This document shows positions 53,940 through 64,000 of a stretch of 64,000 nucleotides of DNA, piece by piece. The stretch's first letter is position 1. The number at the start of each line of letters is the position of its first letter. Under the pieces are notes generated by a model. The model saw only the letters and a program-made list of their open reading frames with translations. It did not search any database and was not told the origin of the DNA. The stretch comes from Paraescarpia echinospica (taxonomy: Eukaryota > Annelida > Polychaeta > Sabellida > Siboglinidae): contig CM034533.1 of assembly GCA_020002185.1 (NCBI GenBank), positions 74,400,976 through 74,464,975 of the forward strand. Direction: 5' to 3'. The position numbers were made by a program, and so were the translations under genes.

Positions 53940-54555
53940 AACACTTCACCCCTCGCCCTCAGTCTTGTAATTTAATTCTTAATCCTTTACACTTCACCCC
54001 TTACCCCCGTCTTGTAATTTAATTCTTAATCCTTTATACTTCACCCCTTGCACCCAGTCTTGTAATGTAATTCTTAATACTCTACACTACACCCTTTGCC
54101 CCCAGTCTTTTAATGTAATTCTTAATCCTCTACACTTCACCCCTTGCCCCCAGTCTTGTAATGTGATGTTTAATACTCTACACTTCTCCCCTTGCCCCCA
54201 GTCTTGTAATATAATTCTTAATCCTCAAACTACACCCCTTGCCCCCAGTCTTGTAATGTAGTTCTTAATACTCTACACTTCACCCCTTGCCCCCAGTCTT
54301 GTAATGTAATTCTTAATCCTCTACACTTCACCCCTTGCCCCCAGTCTTGTAGTGTAATTCTTAATACTCTACACTACACCCCTTGCCCCCAGTCGTGTAA
54401 TGTAATTCTTAATACTCTACACTACACCCCTTGCCCCCAGTCTTGTAACGTAATTTGTAATACTCTACACTACACCCCTTGCCCCCAGTCTTGTAATGTA
54501 ATTCTTAATACTCTACACTTCACCCCTAGCCCCCAGTCTTGCAATGTAACTATTA
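53940..54555 (-). repeat. 48-bp minisatellite, inverted copy of the array at 1-1076, about 13 units
   Basis: Reverse-complement units (ACTTCACCCCTTGCCCCCAG plus TCTTGTAATGTAATTCTTAA). More diverged than the left array, with several CTACAC variants. Confidence 0.95.
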
Positions 54556-54786
54556 ATCCTATATCATGAAACCACTTCTTACTTATTCACTTTAATACAA
54601 TATTCTGAATACTAGAATAAATATAATTATTTAATGTATACTGCCCACCAAATTGGCTTTAATAAGCCAGAAATTAACTATCTGGAATCTAAAGATTGCG
54701 CCTACAAAATGTTCAGATTGTTATTAAAATGTAACATTCGATTTATAAAGATTCGTTATTTAAATTTGTTACGGAGGTTCTATTGA
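54556..54786. other. Short AT-rich segment with no recognised feature
   Basis: This segment separates the inverted arm from the next array. It has no counterpart in the window. Confidence 0.5.
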
Positions 54787-57582
54787 ACAATGATGCTTTG
54801 TGTATTGAATGAAGTCTGTGTACACATAGTTAATTTAATGATGCTTTGTGTATTGAATGATGTGTATGTACACATTGTTAATGTAATGATGCTTTGTGTA
54901 TTGAATGAAGTGTATGTACACATTGTTAATGTAATGATGCTATGTGTATTGAATGAAGTGTATATACACATAGTTAATGTAATGATGCTTTGCGTATTGA
55001 ATGAAGTGTACGTACACATTGTTATCGTAATGGTGCTTTGTGTATTGAATGAAGTGTATGTACACATAGTTAATGTAATGATATTTTGTGTATTGAATGA
55101 AGTGTATGTACACATAGTTAATGTAATGATGCTTTGTGTATTGAATGAAGTGTATGTACACATACTTAATGTAATGGTGCTTTGTGTATTAAATGAAGTG
55201 TATGTACACATAGTTAATGTAATGATGCTTTGTGTATTGAATGAAGTGTATGTACACATAGTTAATAATAATGATGCTTTGTGTATTGAATGAAGTGTAT
55301 GTACACATAGTTAATGTAATGATGCTTTGTGTATTGAATGAAGTGTATGTACACATAGTTAATAATAATGATGCTTTGTGTATTGAATGAAGTGTATGTA
55401 CACATAGTTAATGTAATGATGCTTTGTGTATTGAATGATGTGTATGTACACATTGTTAATGTAATGATGCTTTGTGTATTGAATGAAGTGTATGTACACA
55501 TTGTTAATGTAATGATGCTTTGTGTATTGAATGAAGTGTATGTACACATAGTTAATGTAATGATGCTTTGCGTATTGAATGAAGTGTATGTACACATTGT
55601 TATCGTAATGGTGCTTTGTGTATTGAATGAAGTGTATGTACACATAGTTAATGTAATGATATTTTGTGTATTGAATGAAGTGTATGTACACATAGTTAAT
55701 TTAATGATGCTTTGTGTATTGAATGAAGTGTATTTGCACATTTTTAATGTAATGGTGCTTCGTGTATTGAATGAAGTGTATGTACACATAGTTAATGTAA
55801 CGATGCTTTGTGCATTGAATGAAGTGTATGTACACATAGTTAATGTAATGATGCTTTGTGTATTGAATGAAGTGTATGTACACATACTTAATGTAATGGT
55901 GCTTTGCGTATTAAATGAAGTGTATGTACACATAGTTAATGTAATGATGCTTTGTGTATTGAATGAAGTGTATGTACACATAGTTAATAATAATGATGCT
56001 TTGTGTATTGAATGAAGTGTATGTACACATACTTAATGTAATGGTGCTTTGTGTATTAAATGAAGTGTATGTACACATAGTTAATGTAATGATGCTTTGT
56101 GTATTGAATGAAGTGTATGTACACATAATTAATGTAATGGTGCTTTGTGTATTAAATGAAGTGTATGCACACATAGTTAATGTAATGATGCTTTGTGTAT
56201 TGAATGAAGTGTATGTACACATAGTTAATGTAATGATGCTTTGTGTATTGAATGAAGTGTATGTACACATAGTTAATGTAATGATGCTTTGTGTCTTGAA
56301 AGAAGTGTATGTACACATAGTTAATGTAATGATGCTTTGTGTCTTGAATAAAGTGTATGTACACATAGTTAATGTAATGATGCTTTGTGTATTGAATGAA
56401 GTGTATGTACACATAGTTAATGTAATGATGCTTTGTGTATTGAATGAAGTGTATGTACACATAGTTAATGTAATGATGCTTTGTGTATTGAATGAAGTGT
56501 ATGTACACATAGTTAATAATAATGATGCTTTGTGTATTGAATGAAGTGTATGTACACATACTTAATGTAATGGTGCTTTGTGTATTAAATGAAGTGTATG
56601 TACACATAGTTAATATAATGATGCTTTGTGTATTGAATGAAGTGTATGTACACATACTTAATGTAATGGTGCTTTGTGTATTAAATGAAGTGTATGTACA
56701 CATAGTTAATGTAATGATGCTTTGTGTATTGAATGAAGTGTATGTACACATAGTTAATGTAATGATGCTTTGTGTATTGAATGAAGTGTATGTACACATA
56801 GTTAATGTAATGATGCTTTGTGTCTTGAATGAAGTGTATGTACACATAGTTAATGTAATGATGCTTTGTGTCTTGAATGAAGTGTATGTACACATAGTTA
56901 ATGTAATGATGCTTTGTGTCTTGAATGAAGTGCATGTACACATAGTTAATGTAATGATGTTTTGTGTATTGAATGAAGTGTATGTACACATAGTTAATGT
57001 AATGATGCTTTGTGTCTTGAATGAAGTGCATGTACACATAGTTAATGTAATGATGCTTTGTGTCTTGAATGAAGTGTATGTACACATAGTTAATGTAATG
57101 ATGCTTTGTGTCTTGAATGAAGTGTATGTACACATAGTTAATGTAATGATGCTTTGTGTATTGAATGAAGTGTATGTACACATAGTTAATAATAATGATG
57201 CTTTGTGTATTGAATGAAGTGTATGTACACATAGTTAATGTAATGATGCTTTGTGTATTGAATGAAGTGTATGTACACATACTTAATGTAATGGTGATTT
57301 GTGTATTAAATGAAGTGTATGTACACATAGTTAATGTAATGATGCTTTGTGTATTGAATGAAGTGTATGTACACATAGTTAATGTAATGATGCTTTGTGT
57401 ATTGAATGAAGTGTATGTACACATAGTTAATGTAATGATGCTTTGTGTATTGAATGAAGTGTATGTACACATAGTTAATGTAATGATGCTTTGTGTATTG
57501 AATGAAGTGTATGTACACATAGTTAATGTAATGATGCTTTGTGTATTGAATGAAGTGTATGTACACATAGTTAATGTAATGA
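54787..57582 (+). repeat. 48-bp minisatellite, about 58 copies
   Basis: The unit is ATGATGCTTTGTGTATTGAA plus TGAAGTGTATGTACACATAG plus TTAATGTA. Variants (AATAATAATG, ATTAAATG, GTCTTGAA) recur in blocks of about 0.6 kb (54787-55270, 55360-55990, 55990-56520, 56520-57190), pointing to higher-order duplication. Open frames on both strands are artefacts. GTACAC-containing palindromes (TGTATGTACACATA) occur in each unit. Confidence 0.95.
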
Positions 57583-57940
57583 GTTAGTGCATGAAATATA
57601 GGTTCCTGTTTAAAAAACCTTTCCTTAAATATATTTGTGTTAACAATATACAAAGCTAACTTTTCTATTGCTATGTTTGGAAGAGAATCTTGGTAATGTA
57701 TCAAAAGTAGTTGATTGTTGAGCCAATAGTTGCACAAACTTGAAAAAATAGACATCATTGTGTGTCGGAGTGAACAGGAAGTTGGACATTTACAACTGTT
57801 TAGAAGAAATATCAATAATGTACTTGTCAGGTATAACTTCAACACTCAAAGACATAACATGTACAGTTATTAACTATATTATTGTCAGCAAAGTAGCAAG
57901 AACATTAAGTAGCCTTATCAATATAACCAGGCATACAGAA
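57583..57940. other. Sequence between minisatellites, no gene recognised
   Basis: AT-rich, with no motif recognised. Confidence 0.4.
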
Positions 57941-57944
57941 ATAC

Positions 57945-58900
57945 TTACAGTGCTCCAAAGTTACTGGACCTTGACCCATGAGTGGACATAGACTAACAAT
58001 GCTCCAAATTTACTGGACTTTGACACATGAGTGGAGATAGACTTATAGTGCTCCAAAGTTACTGGACCTGGACACATGAGTGGACATAGACTTACAGTGC
58101 TCCAAAAGTTACTGGACCTTGACCCATGAGTGGACATAGACTTACAGTGCTCCAAAGTTACTGGACCTTGACACATGAGTGGAGATAGACTTATAGTGCT
58201 CCAAAGTTACTGGACCTTGACACATAAGTGGACATAGACTTACAGTGCGCCAAAGTTACTGGGCCTTTACACATGAGTGGACATAGACTAACAATGCTCC
58301 AAAGTTACTGGACTTTGACACATGAGTGGAGATAGACTTATAGTGCTCCAAAGTTACTGGACCTGGACACATGAGTGGACATAGACTTACATTGCTCCAA
58401 AAGTTACTGGACCTTGACCTATGAGTGGACATAGACTTACAGTGCTCCAAAGTTACTGGACCTTGACACATGAGTGGACATAGAATTAAAGTGCTTCAAA
58501 ATTTACTGGACCTTGACACATGAGTGGACATAGACTTAAAATGCTCCAAAAGTTACTGGACCTTGACACATGAGTGGACATAGACTTACAGTGCTCCAAA
58601 GTTACTGGACCTTGACACATGAGTGGACATAGACTTACAATGCTCCAAAGTTACTGGACCTTGACACATGAGTGGACATAGACTTACAGTGTTCCAAAGT
58701 TATTGGACATTGACACATGAGTGGACATAGACTTACAATGCTCCAAAGTTACTGGACCATGACACATGAGTGGACATAGACTTACAGTGCTCCAAAGTTA
58801 CAGGACCTTGACACATGAGTGGACATAGACTTACAATGCTCCAAAGTTACTGGACCTGGACACATGAGTGGACATAGACTTCCAGTGCTCCAAAGTTACC
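57945..58900 (+). repeat. 49-bp minisatellite, about 20 copies
   Basis: The unit is CAGTGCTCCAAAGTTACTGG plus ACCTTGACACATGAGTGGAC plus ATAGACTTA. The spacing is 49 bp (for example CTTGACACAT at 58562 and 58611). Confidence 0.95.
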
Positions 58901-58979
58901 ACCAAGTTACATTTGATAACCCTGAACCTGTGAATATTGTAAGAGTGAAATGGTCAAATTGAAAACAACAATTCAAATG

Positions 58980-59066
58980 CTAAACACTCTTTATTGGCAA
59001 TATTGCAAACGCCTGCTGGATTAACCAAAGTTCTTTTGATGTTCCTTGGGTTTGAATGGTTCCCAC
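58980..59066 (-). CDS. Candidate terminal exon of a minus-strand gene
   Basis: The acceptor is GTCTTGCAG before 59066. The frame reads VGTIQTQGTSKELWLIQQAF, eight more residues, then TAG at 58982-58980. AATAAA overlaps the end of the frame (complement at about 58991), which could serve as poly(A) signal. It pairs in phase 0 with the candidate exon at 59192-59245. No family is recognised. The duplicated copy at 59790-60045 has a stop and a lost acceptor. Confidence 0.3.
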   Translation of the reverse strand: MGTIQTQGTSKELWLIQQAFAILPIKSV

Positions 59067-59191
59067 CTGCAAGACAACTCATTCAGCTAACTTTATACTA
59101 ATAATTAACACCAGATTGATTTTAAGTAAACCAAATAACAACATTGTTTTAAGGTATAGTTTTGCTGGGTATGTTTGCTATTATATTGTAC

Positions 59192-59245
59192 CTGTGTTGG
59201 CGCTGTAGATTCACCAATAACAGCAAAGTCATCTTCCGGATTTTT
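59192..59245 (-). CDS. Candidate internal exon of a minus-strand gene (18 codons)
   Basis: ATTCCAG precedes 59245 and CAG|GTACAA follows 59192. The phase 0-0 exon encodes KNPEDDFAVIGESTAPTQ. An open acidic peptide bounded by good splice sites in otherwise stop-rich, AT-rich DNA suggests a real exon, but it is short. Confidence 0.35.
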
Positions 59246-59344
59246 CTGGAATGTTAGGTGATTAAACACTGCGTATACAAAACATATATAACCATACATG
59301 TATGAATGTATATGTATGCATGCACTCATCAAATCCAAGCAACG

Positions 59345-59795
<451 letters not shown>

Positions 59796-60045
59796 ATATT
59801 TGATAACCCTGAACCTGTGAATATTGTAAGAGTAAAATGTTCAAATTGAAAATAACAATTCAGATGCTAAACACGCTCTGTTGGCAATATTGCAGACGCC
59901 TGCTGGATTAACCAAAGTTATTTTGGTGTTCCTTGAGTTTTAGTGGTTTCCACATGCAAGACAACTGATTCAGCTAACTTTATATTAATAATTAACCCCT
60001 AGTTGAATTCAGGTAAACCAAATGACAATATTGTTTAAGATATGT

Positions 60046-60300
60046 GAAATCTGTTACTTCCTGGTTGGTCTTCATAATATAGCAATGCAAGAGCTCTATC
60101 AAAAGTATTGTGGAATGGAGCAACCAACCGGCAAGGAGCCCTTTGTTCACCCTTTTTTTCAAACGATGTTTAGTGAATACGTATTTAATTCCACGTTTCT
60201 ACCACAATTATGCACATTCCCAAATGTCTTCCGAAAGTTGGGCCTACAACCATATACCAGTTGTTTTGCATGAACATTTCAAGAATATTAATAGTGCCTA
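60046..60300. other. Sequence upstream of the RTE-like element, no gene recognised
   Basis: An 83-codon plus frame (60022-60273) has no recognisable domain. Not supported as a gene. Confidence 0.3.
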
Positions 60301-60302
60301 GG

Positions 60303-60375
60303 GGGCGCAGTGACCGGGTGATTAGAATGCCGGACTGTCGACCGGAGGATCCCGGGGTCGGAATCCCGGCGCGGG
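60303..60375 (+). other. tRNA-like head (SINE or LINE 5' promoter)
   Basis: GGGCGCAGTGACCGGGTGAT resembles an A-box region and GGTCGGAATCC at about 60357 a B box. A GC-rich leader follows without a visible boundary into the RTE-like frame, so it may be a SINE or the Pol III-like 5' end of the LINE. Confidence 0.5.
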
Positions 60376-60837
60376 CCGAGCGGTGTTTCAGTACTAGTTC
60401 GACCGCCGTGTGAAAACTTGGGCAATTTCGTTCACCCTACGTTGCCCACCTTCCAACCCGCACCGGCTGGCGTCGAAGGGTAGGCCAACAACACCAGCAT
60501 GCAAAGTACAACGAAGCAAAGGCCTCCAGTCCCCAGCAGCATCGAAAGAGTATGTAACCAAGGAGGCGGTTCGGGTCAACTAGGGCTACGGGCAGGGGGT
60601 GCTAAGAATCTCTGGGTCAAGAAGAGCCGCCGAGAGAAGGTAAGTAGACTGAAGATAGCAACATATAACGTAAGAGCACTACTAAAAGATAAACAGATAC
60701 AAGAACTGGAGGAAGAACGTAGGTAAACCAGGTTGGTGTGGGATGTAATTGGGATCGGAGATGTGAGAAGAAGAGAGGAATGCTTCGATACCTTACAAAG
60801 CGGCCACATACTATACCCACGGACAATCAGGAGAAAT

Positions 60838-61075
60838 AATAATAATAATAATTAGAGCATTTAGAAAGCGCCGTCACTCCAGGTTACCCTGTTCGAAGGA
60901 GCTGAGACAAAAAGAGTAAAAAATTCGAGTTTTTTTAAACATAAAAAATAGCACTAACAAAAATTCGAAGATCATTAAAACGTGGCACGAAATGTCCAAT
61001 GAAATTATCATTAAGAAAGTTATAAAAACACAACACTATCAATTTAAGATCATAGAAACATAAACAAGAAATGGA
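60838..61075 (-). mobile_element. Possible L2-like LINE 3' end inserted in the RTE-like element
   Basis: (AATAATAAT)n at 60836-60852 followed by TTTAGAAAGCGCCGTCACTC resembles the 3' end at 62224-62290 (ATTTATAAAGCGCCG). It interrupts the RTE endonuclease frame. Confidence 0.5.
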
Positions 61076-62217
61076 AAGACAATGTAATGAAGGTTAACAC
61101 CATCAGCCCCAAAGTTGCAGAACTTCTTGTTCTATGCATAACAAAGTGCTACAAACTGAAGATAGTATAAGTATATGCACCAACAACATCATACTCAGAA
61201 GAAGATACAAACAACTTCTACAAATGCGCAAGTAGGGAAACGAACACACATTTTGGAAACGGCAACAGGCAAATTTGGCCTAGGTGTGAAAAACGAAAGA
61301 GGCGACACCTTGGTAGAATGGGCAACATCAAGAAACTACAAAATCATAAAAAGCATGTTTCAGAAGAAAACAAAGAGGAGGTGGACGTGGAAATGCCCAA
61401 ACGGAGAAACGAAGAACGAAATTGACTACATCCTGACAAACAAGCCAGGCATGGTCACTGACGTAACTGTCATCAACCATGTCAACAACGGAAGTGGCCA
61501 CAGAATAGTAAAGAGCAACATCAAACTGGACATCAAGGCTGAAAGGAAGAAGTTAATAAACAAAAGATTACCAAGTGTAGATACCACACAGATAGGAACA
61601 AAAAAGACAAGATCGAATTCCAACTCGAACTGCGAAATCGATACGAGACACTACAAGAACTAGAAGACATCGACACCATGAGCGAAACATCACTGAGATG
61701 ATCCAACTAAATGCGACAAGTACAGACAATGCACTCAACAGGCATGTAATGACAAAAATATCGTCACCGACACGAGCACTAATGAAGAAACGACGAGAAA
61801 TGGTCGATAACGTCGATAGTAAAAAAACAAATACAGTACGCAGAAATATGCACGACAATCAAAAAGAAAGCGAAGGAAGACACCAGGAAGTACAAACAAA
61901 ACATCACACGCGCAAGGATTATGGCATCAAAGAGCTTGAAGAAAGCCAGAAGAACAAAGACATTAGGCCGAGACAGACTGATTACACTTCTAGACAAGCA
62001 GGGTAGAGAAATACAAGACCCAGATATGATCATGGAATGAACAGAGGAATTATACACCGAGCTATACGACAGTGAACAGAGTACCATAATTCACACCGAC
62101 CCGAAAGAGGTACCAGAGATAACAGGTGGAAGCAGCGCCAAGAGATATGAAGAATGTGAAGACACCGGGCCACGACCATGTCAACACTGAAACACTAAAA
62201 GCAGGAGAAGATACCAT

Positions 62218-62862
62218 AAATAATACTAATTAATAATAATAATTTAATAATAATAATTTTATTTATAAAGCGCCGGGATATTATAGTTCTGCTCAGAGGC
62301 GCATAAAAATGCAACATTGTTAAAATATAAATGTACAATTATTCGAGCTTACACGGTAAACATATTACATAAGATACGTAAAATATTATATAAAAATGTA
62401 AGGCTTCTATAACTCGTACTGTATAAGCCTAACTTTTCCATAATAAATTAATAGTAAAATAAAATTATAAATTAATAGTAAAATAGGATAATAAGTAAAT
62501 AATTAATAATAAAATAAGTTAACAAAATTAATTTAAAAAAACTATAATTATGAATAAGGTAAATTCAATATAGTATATACTACAAGTAGTCGACAAATGC
62601 GGCTTTAAAAAGATATGTTTTCAAATATGAAATAAAAAGTTCAAGAGAGTCTATCAGGCGCAGACAATCCGGCAGATCATTCCATAGGCGCGGTACCGTC
62701 ACAGAAAAACCACGCCGACCATATCGTTTTAAATTGTGGCGTGGAACTCTCAGGAGACGGCTTCCGGCGGAGCGAAGCTGGCGGCCCGGTGTGTATTCAA
62801 CAATCATGTCAGCGATGTATTCGGGCGCGAGGTCGTGCATCGCTCGAAACGTCAACATCAGT
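62218..62862 (-). mobile_element. L2-like LINE 3' fragment (645 bp) with 7-bp target duplication
   Basis: Flanked by ATACCAT (62211-62217 and 62863-62869). The 3' end on the minus strand has (TAA)n-type repeats and GGCGCTTTATAAATAAAAT. 62858-62580 encodes a reverse transcriptase C terminus: DLAPEYIADMIVEYTPGR, then FSVTVPRLWNDLPD, then ISYLKTYLFK. It is 5' truncated. The RTE reading resumes after the right ATACCAT. Confidence 0.75.
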
Positions 62863-63540
62863 ATACCATCTCGAAGACAGTGGCTAAGCTGTATACTAAA
62901 TACTTATCAGAAAAACGAATACCTATCGCATGAAAGAACGCAAAGATGGTGATAATCTTCAGGAAGGGAAATAAGAAAGACTTAAAGAATTACAGACCGA
63001 TATGTCTGTTATCAAAGACCTACGAATTACTCACAAAAATACTAACGAATAGGCTAGAGAAGACATTCGACGAAAACCAACAACGAGAGCAAGCAGGATT
63101 CAGAAGCGGGTACTCAATGACAGACCACATACACGTCGTAAACCAACTGAAAGAGAAGTGCCGAGAATATAATATCGCGCTCTGCATTTCGAAGACAAAA
63201 GTGATGCTACAAAGAGACACTCCAATATATAGACGTGACAGAACAAATTAGAAGACAGAAGTGGATTGGGCAGGGCACATCAGCAGACTGCGAGATAACC
63301 GATGGACATCGCGTATCTCAACCTGGAGACCTTACGAAGGGAAACGATGCACCGGCAGACAAAAGACAGATGCTTCCAGATCTGCCAATGACATCGAACT
63401 CGATGGTGACGTCGGATTCGTCTTCGACCACGCAGAATTCTTGCTACACCACTCGTCTCAGTTGACAAGCGATAACATAAAACAAGTTCACATTGAATAG
63501 TGTGTATAATAACTACTAAATAAATATGCAATGGAAGATT

Positions 63541-64000
63541 GATCAAACATCGTAAATAACGCATGCTGTACTAATATAGCCTCGTTGTCCGCTTGATGGT
63601 GTAGGTCTTGAACGACAGCTTTGGCTGTGCAGAATTGATGCTCGTCGAAGACAGGTTCTATCGAAGTATATATGTTGTCTTTACAAGCAGATCCTGGGGC
63701 ACATACCCCCAGACCTTTGGAATTTGGCGGCGCTATTCTTGTTCTACAGTTGCGTACCTCTAGACCTTTTAAATGTGTCCCTGTGCTCCCCTAGACGTTC
63801 TGAATACATATATGTCGCCGCGAAAAATTTCCAACAGCATCCCCCCACTCCCCAACTTCCGTTTCAGGATCCAACAGTAGGGTCGTGCTGAAGCTCCGGC
63901 TCAGCCCACCCAATATGAATTTGGTGCGACCGCCAGTGTTTTTGCGAGCCTCGGGGGATGCAATTGAAGGATTTCGGCCCCTTAGATATTCCTCTTTGGA
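63541..64000. other. Right edge, no gene recognised
   Basis: There is repetition of AGACCTTTNGAA / AGACCTTTTAAA / AGACGTTCTGAA words around 63710-63805. No supported feature. Confidence 0.4.

Larger units (their letters stand above)
46840..54555 (-). repeat. Right arm of the large inverted duplication
   Basis: Reading leftwards, this region repeats window positions about 1-7640: the 48-bp minisatellite, the exon 1 region, intron 1 segments, the 68-bp minisatellite, exon 2 and the start of the 16-bp array. Arm-specific differences are the gypsy insertion at 47522-51883, the absence of the 34-bp minisatellite segment, and the absence of about 5557-6520. Exons differ by scattered substitutions, so the duplication is not a recent assembly copy. 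Confidence 0.85.
60376..63540 (+). mobile_element. Decayed RTE-like LINE with nested insertions
   Basis: The pieces are in order. Endonuclease start 60640-60837 (KIATYNVRALLK, ELEEERR, then WDVIGIGDVRR and LQSGHILY). Endonuclease C-terminal half 61100-61570 (FGLGVKNERGDTL, EIDYILTNK, VNNGSGHRIV). Start of RT near 62150-62215 (PGHDHVNTETLKAG), RT 62863-63175 (KKDLKNYRPICLLS, QREQAGFRSGYSMTDHIHVV), and a C-terminal piece 63255-63380 (WAGHISRLRDNRWT, GRQKT). These match the RTE group. The catalytic RT block is deleted between 63175 and 63200. Confidence 0.75.

Noticed and set aside
54780..57845. Frames rich in VHIVNVMMLCVLNE or YTSFNTQSIITL peptides
   Set aside because: 48-bp minisatellite artefact on both strands.
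60022..60273. 83-codon plus-strand frame
   Set aside because: No recognisable domain, no splice or conservation support, and it begins within a duplicated non-coding block.

Overview
The window is eukaryotic, from a repeat-rich metazoan genome. Genes are split into small exons with matching intron phases. Introns are long and AT-rich, and they hold many minisatellites plus CR1-like, RTE-like and L2-like LINEs, a Ty3/gypsy LTR element and several MITE-type DNA elements. A type II membrane protein with SEA, EGF and chitin-binding-like modules suggests an invertebrate, probably marine (mollusc or amphioxus-like). I cannot fix the taxon from sequence alone. A 1,000-base run of N (41427-42426) marks a scaffold gap.

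One host gene organises the left two thirds. Six plus-strand exons (1236-1386, 7448-7557, 8333-8400, 10898-11292, 15129-15266, 37627-37838) join in phase into a 357-residue reading frame: short cytoplasmic tail, signal anchor, SEA domain with a GS cleavage motif, Ser/Thr-rich stalk, EGF-like domain and a divergent chitin-binding type-2 domain, then a stop. Intron 5 is 22 kb and has been filled by transposons. They include a full-length CR1-like LINE nested in a hAT-like element with a 6-bp target duplication, a minisatellite split by a chimeric LINE insertion, a pogo-like MITE, a 1.5-kb foldback element with tRNA-like arms, and a piggyBac-like MITE flanked by TTAA.

The right part (about 46840-54555) is a diverged inverted copy of about 1-7640. 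It carries intact versions of exons 1 and 2 on the minus strand, so a second, tail-to-tail copy of the gene starts there. Its remaining exons are not visible before the gap. A Ty3/gypsy element (47522-51883, 172-bp LTRs, CTGGG target duplication) sits in its first intron. A partial second copy of the same insertion, with the same flank, lies at 42427-45208 directly after the gap.

Beyond 54555 lie two more large minisatellites (48-bp and 49-bp units), a candidate minus-strand 3' gene end with two small exons, a 255-bp direct duplication around a TG microsatellite, and a decayed RTE-like LINE (about 60300-63540) with a tRNA-like head and a nested L2-like 3' fragment.

Most long open frames in the window are artefacts of tandem repeats and are not genes.
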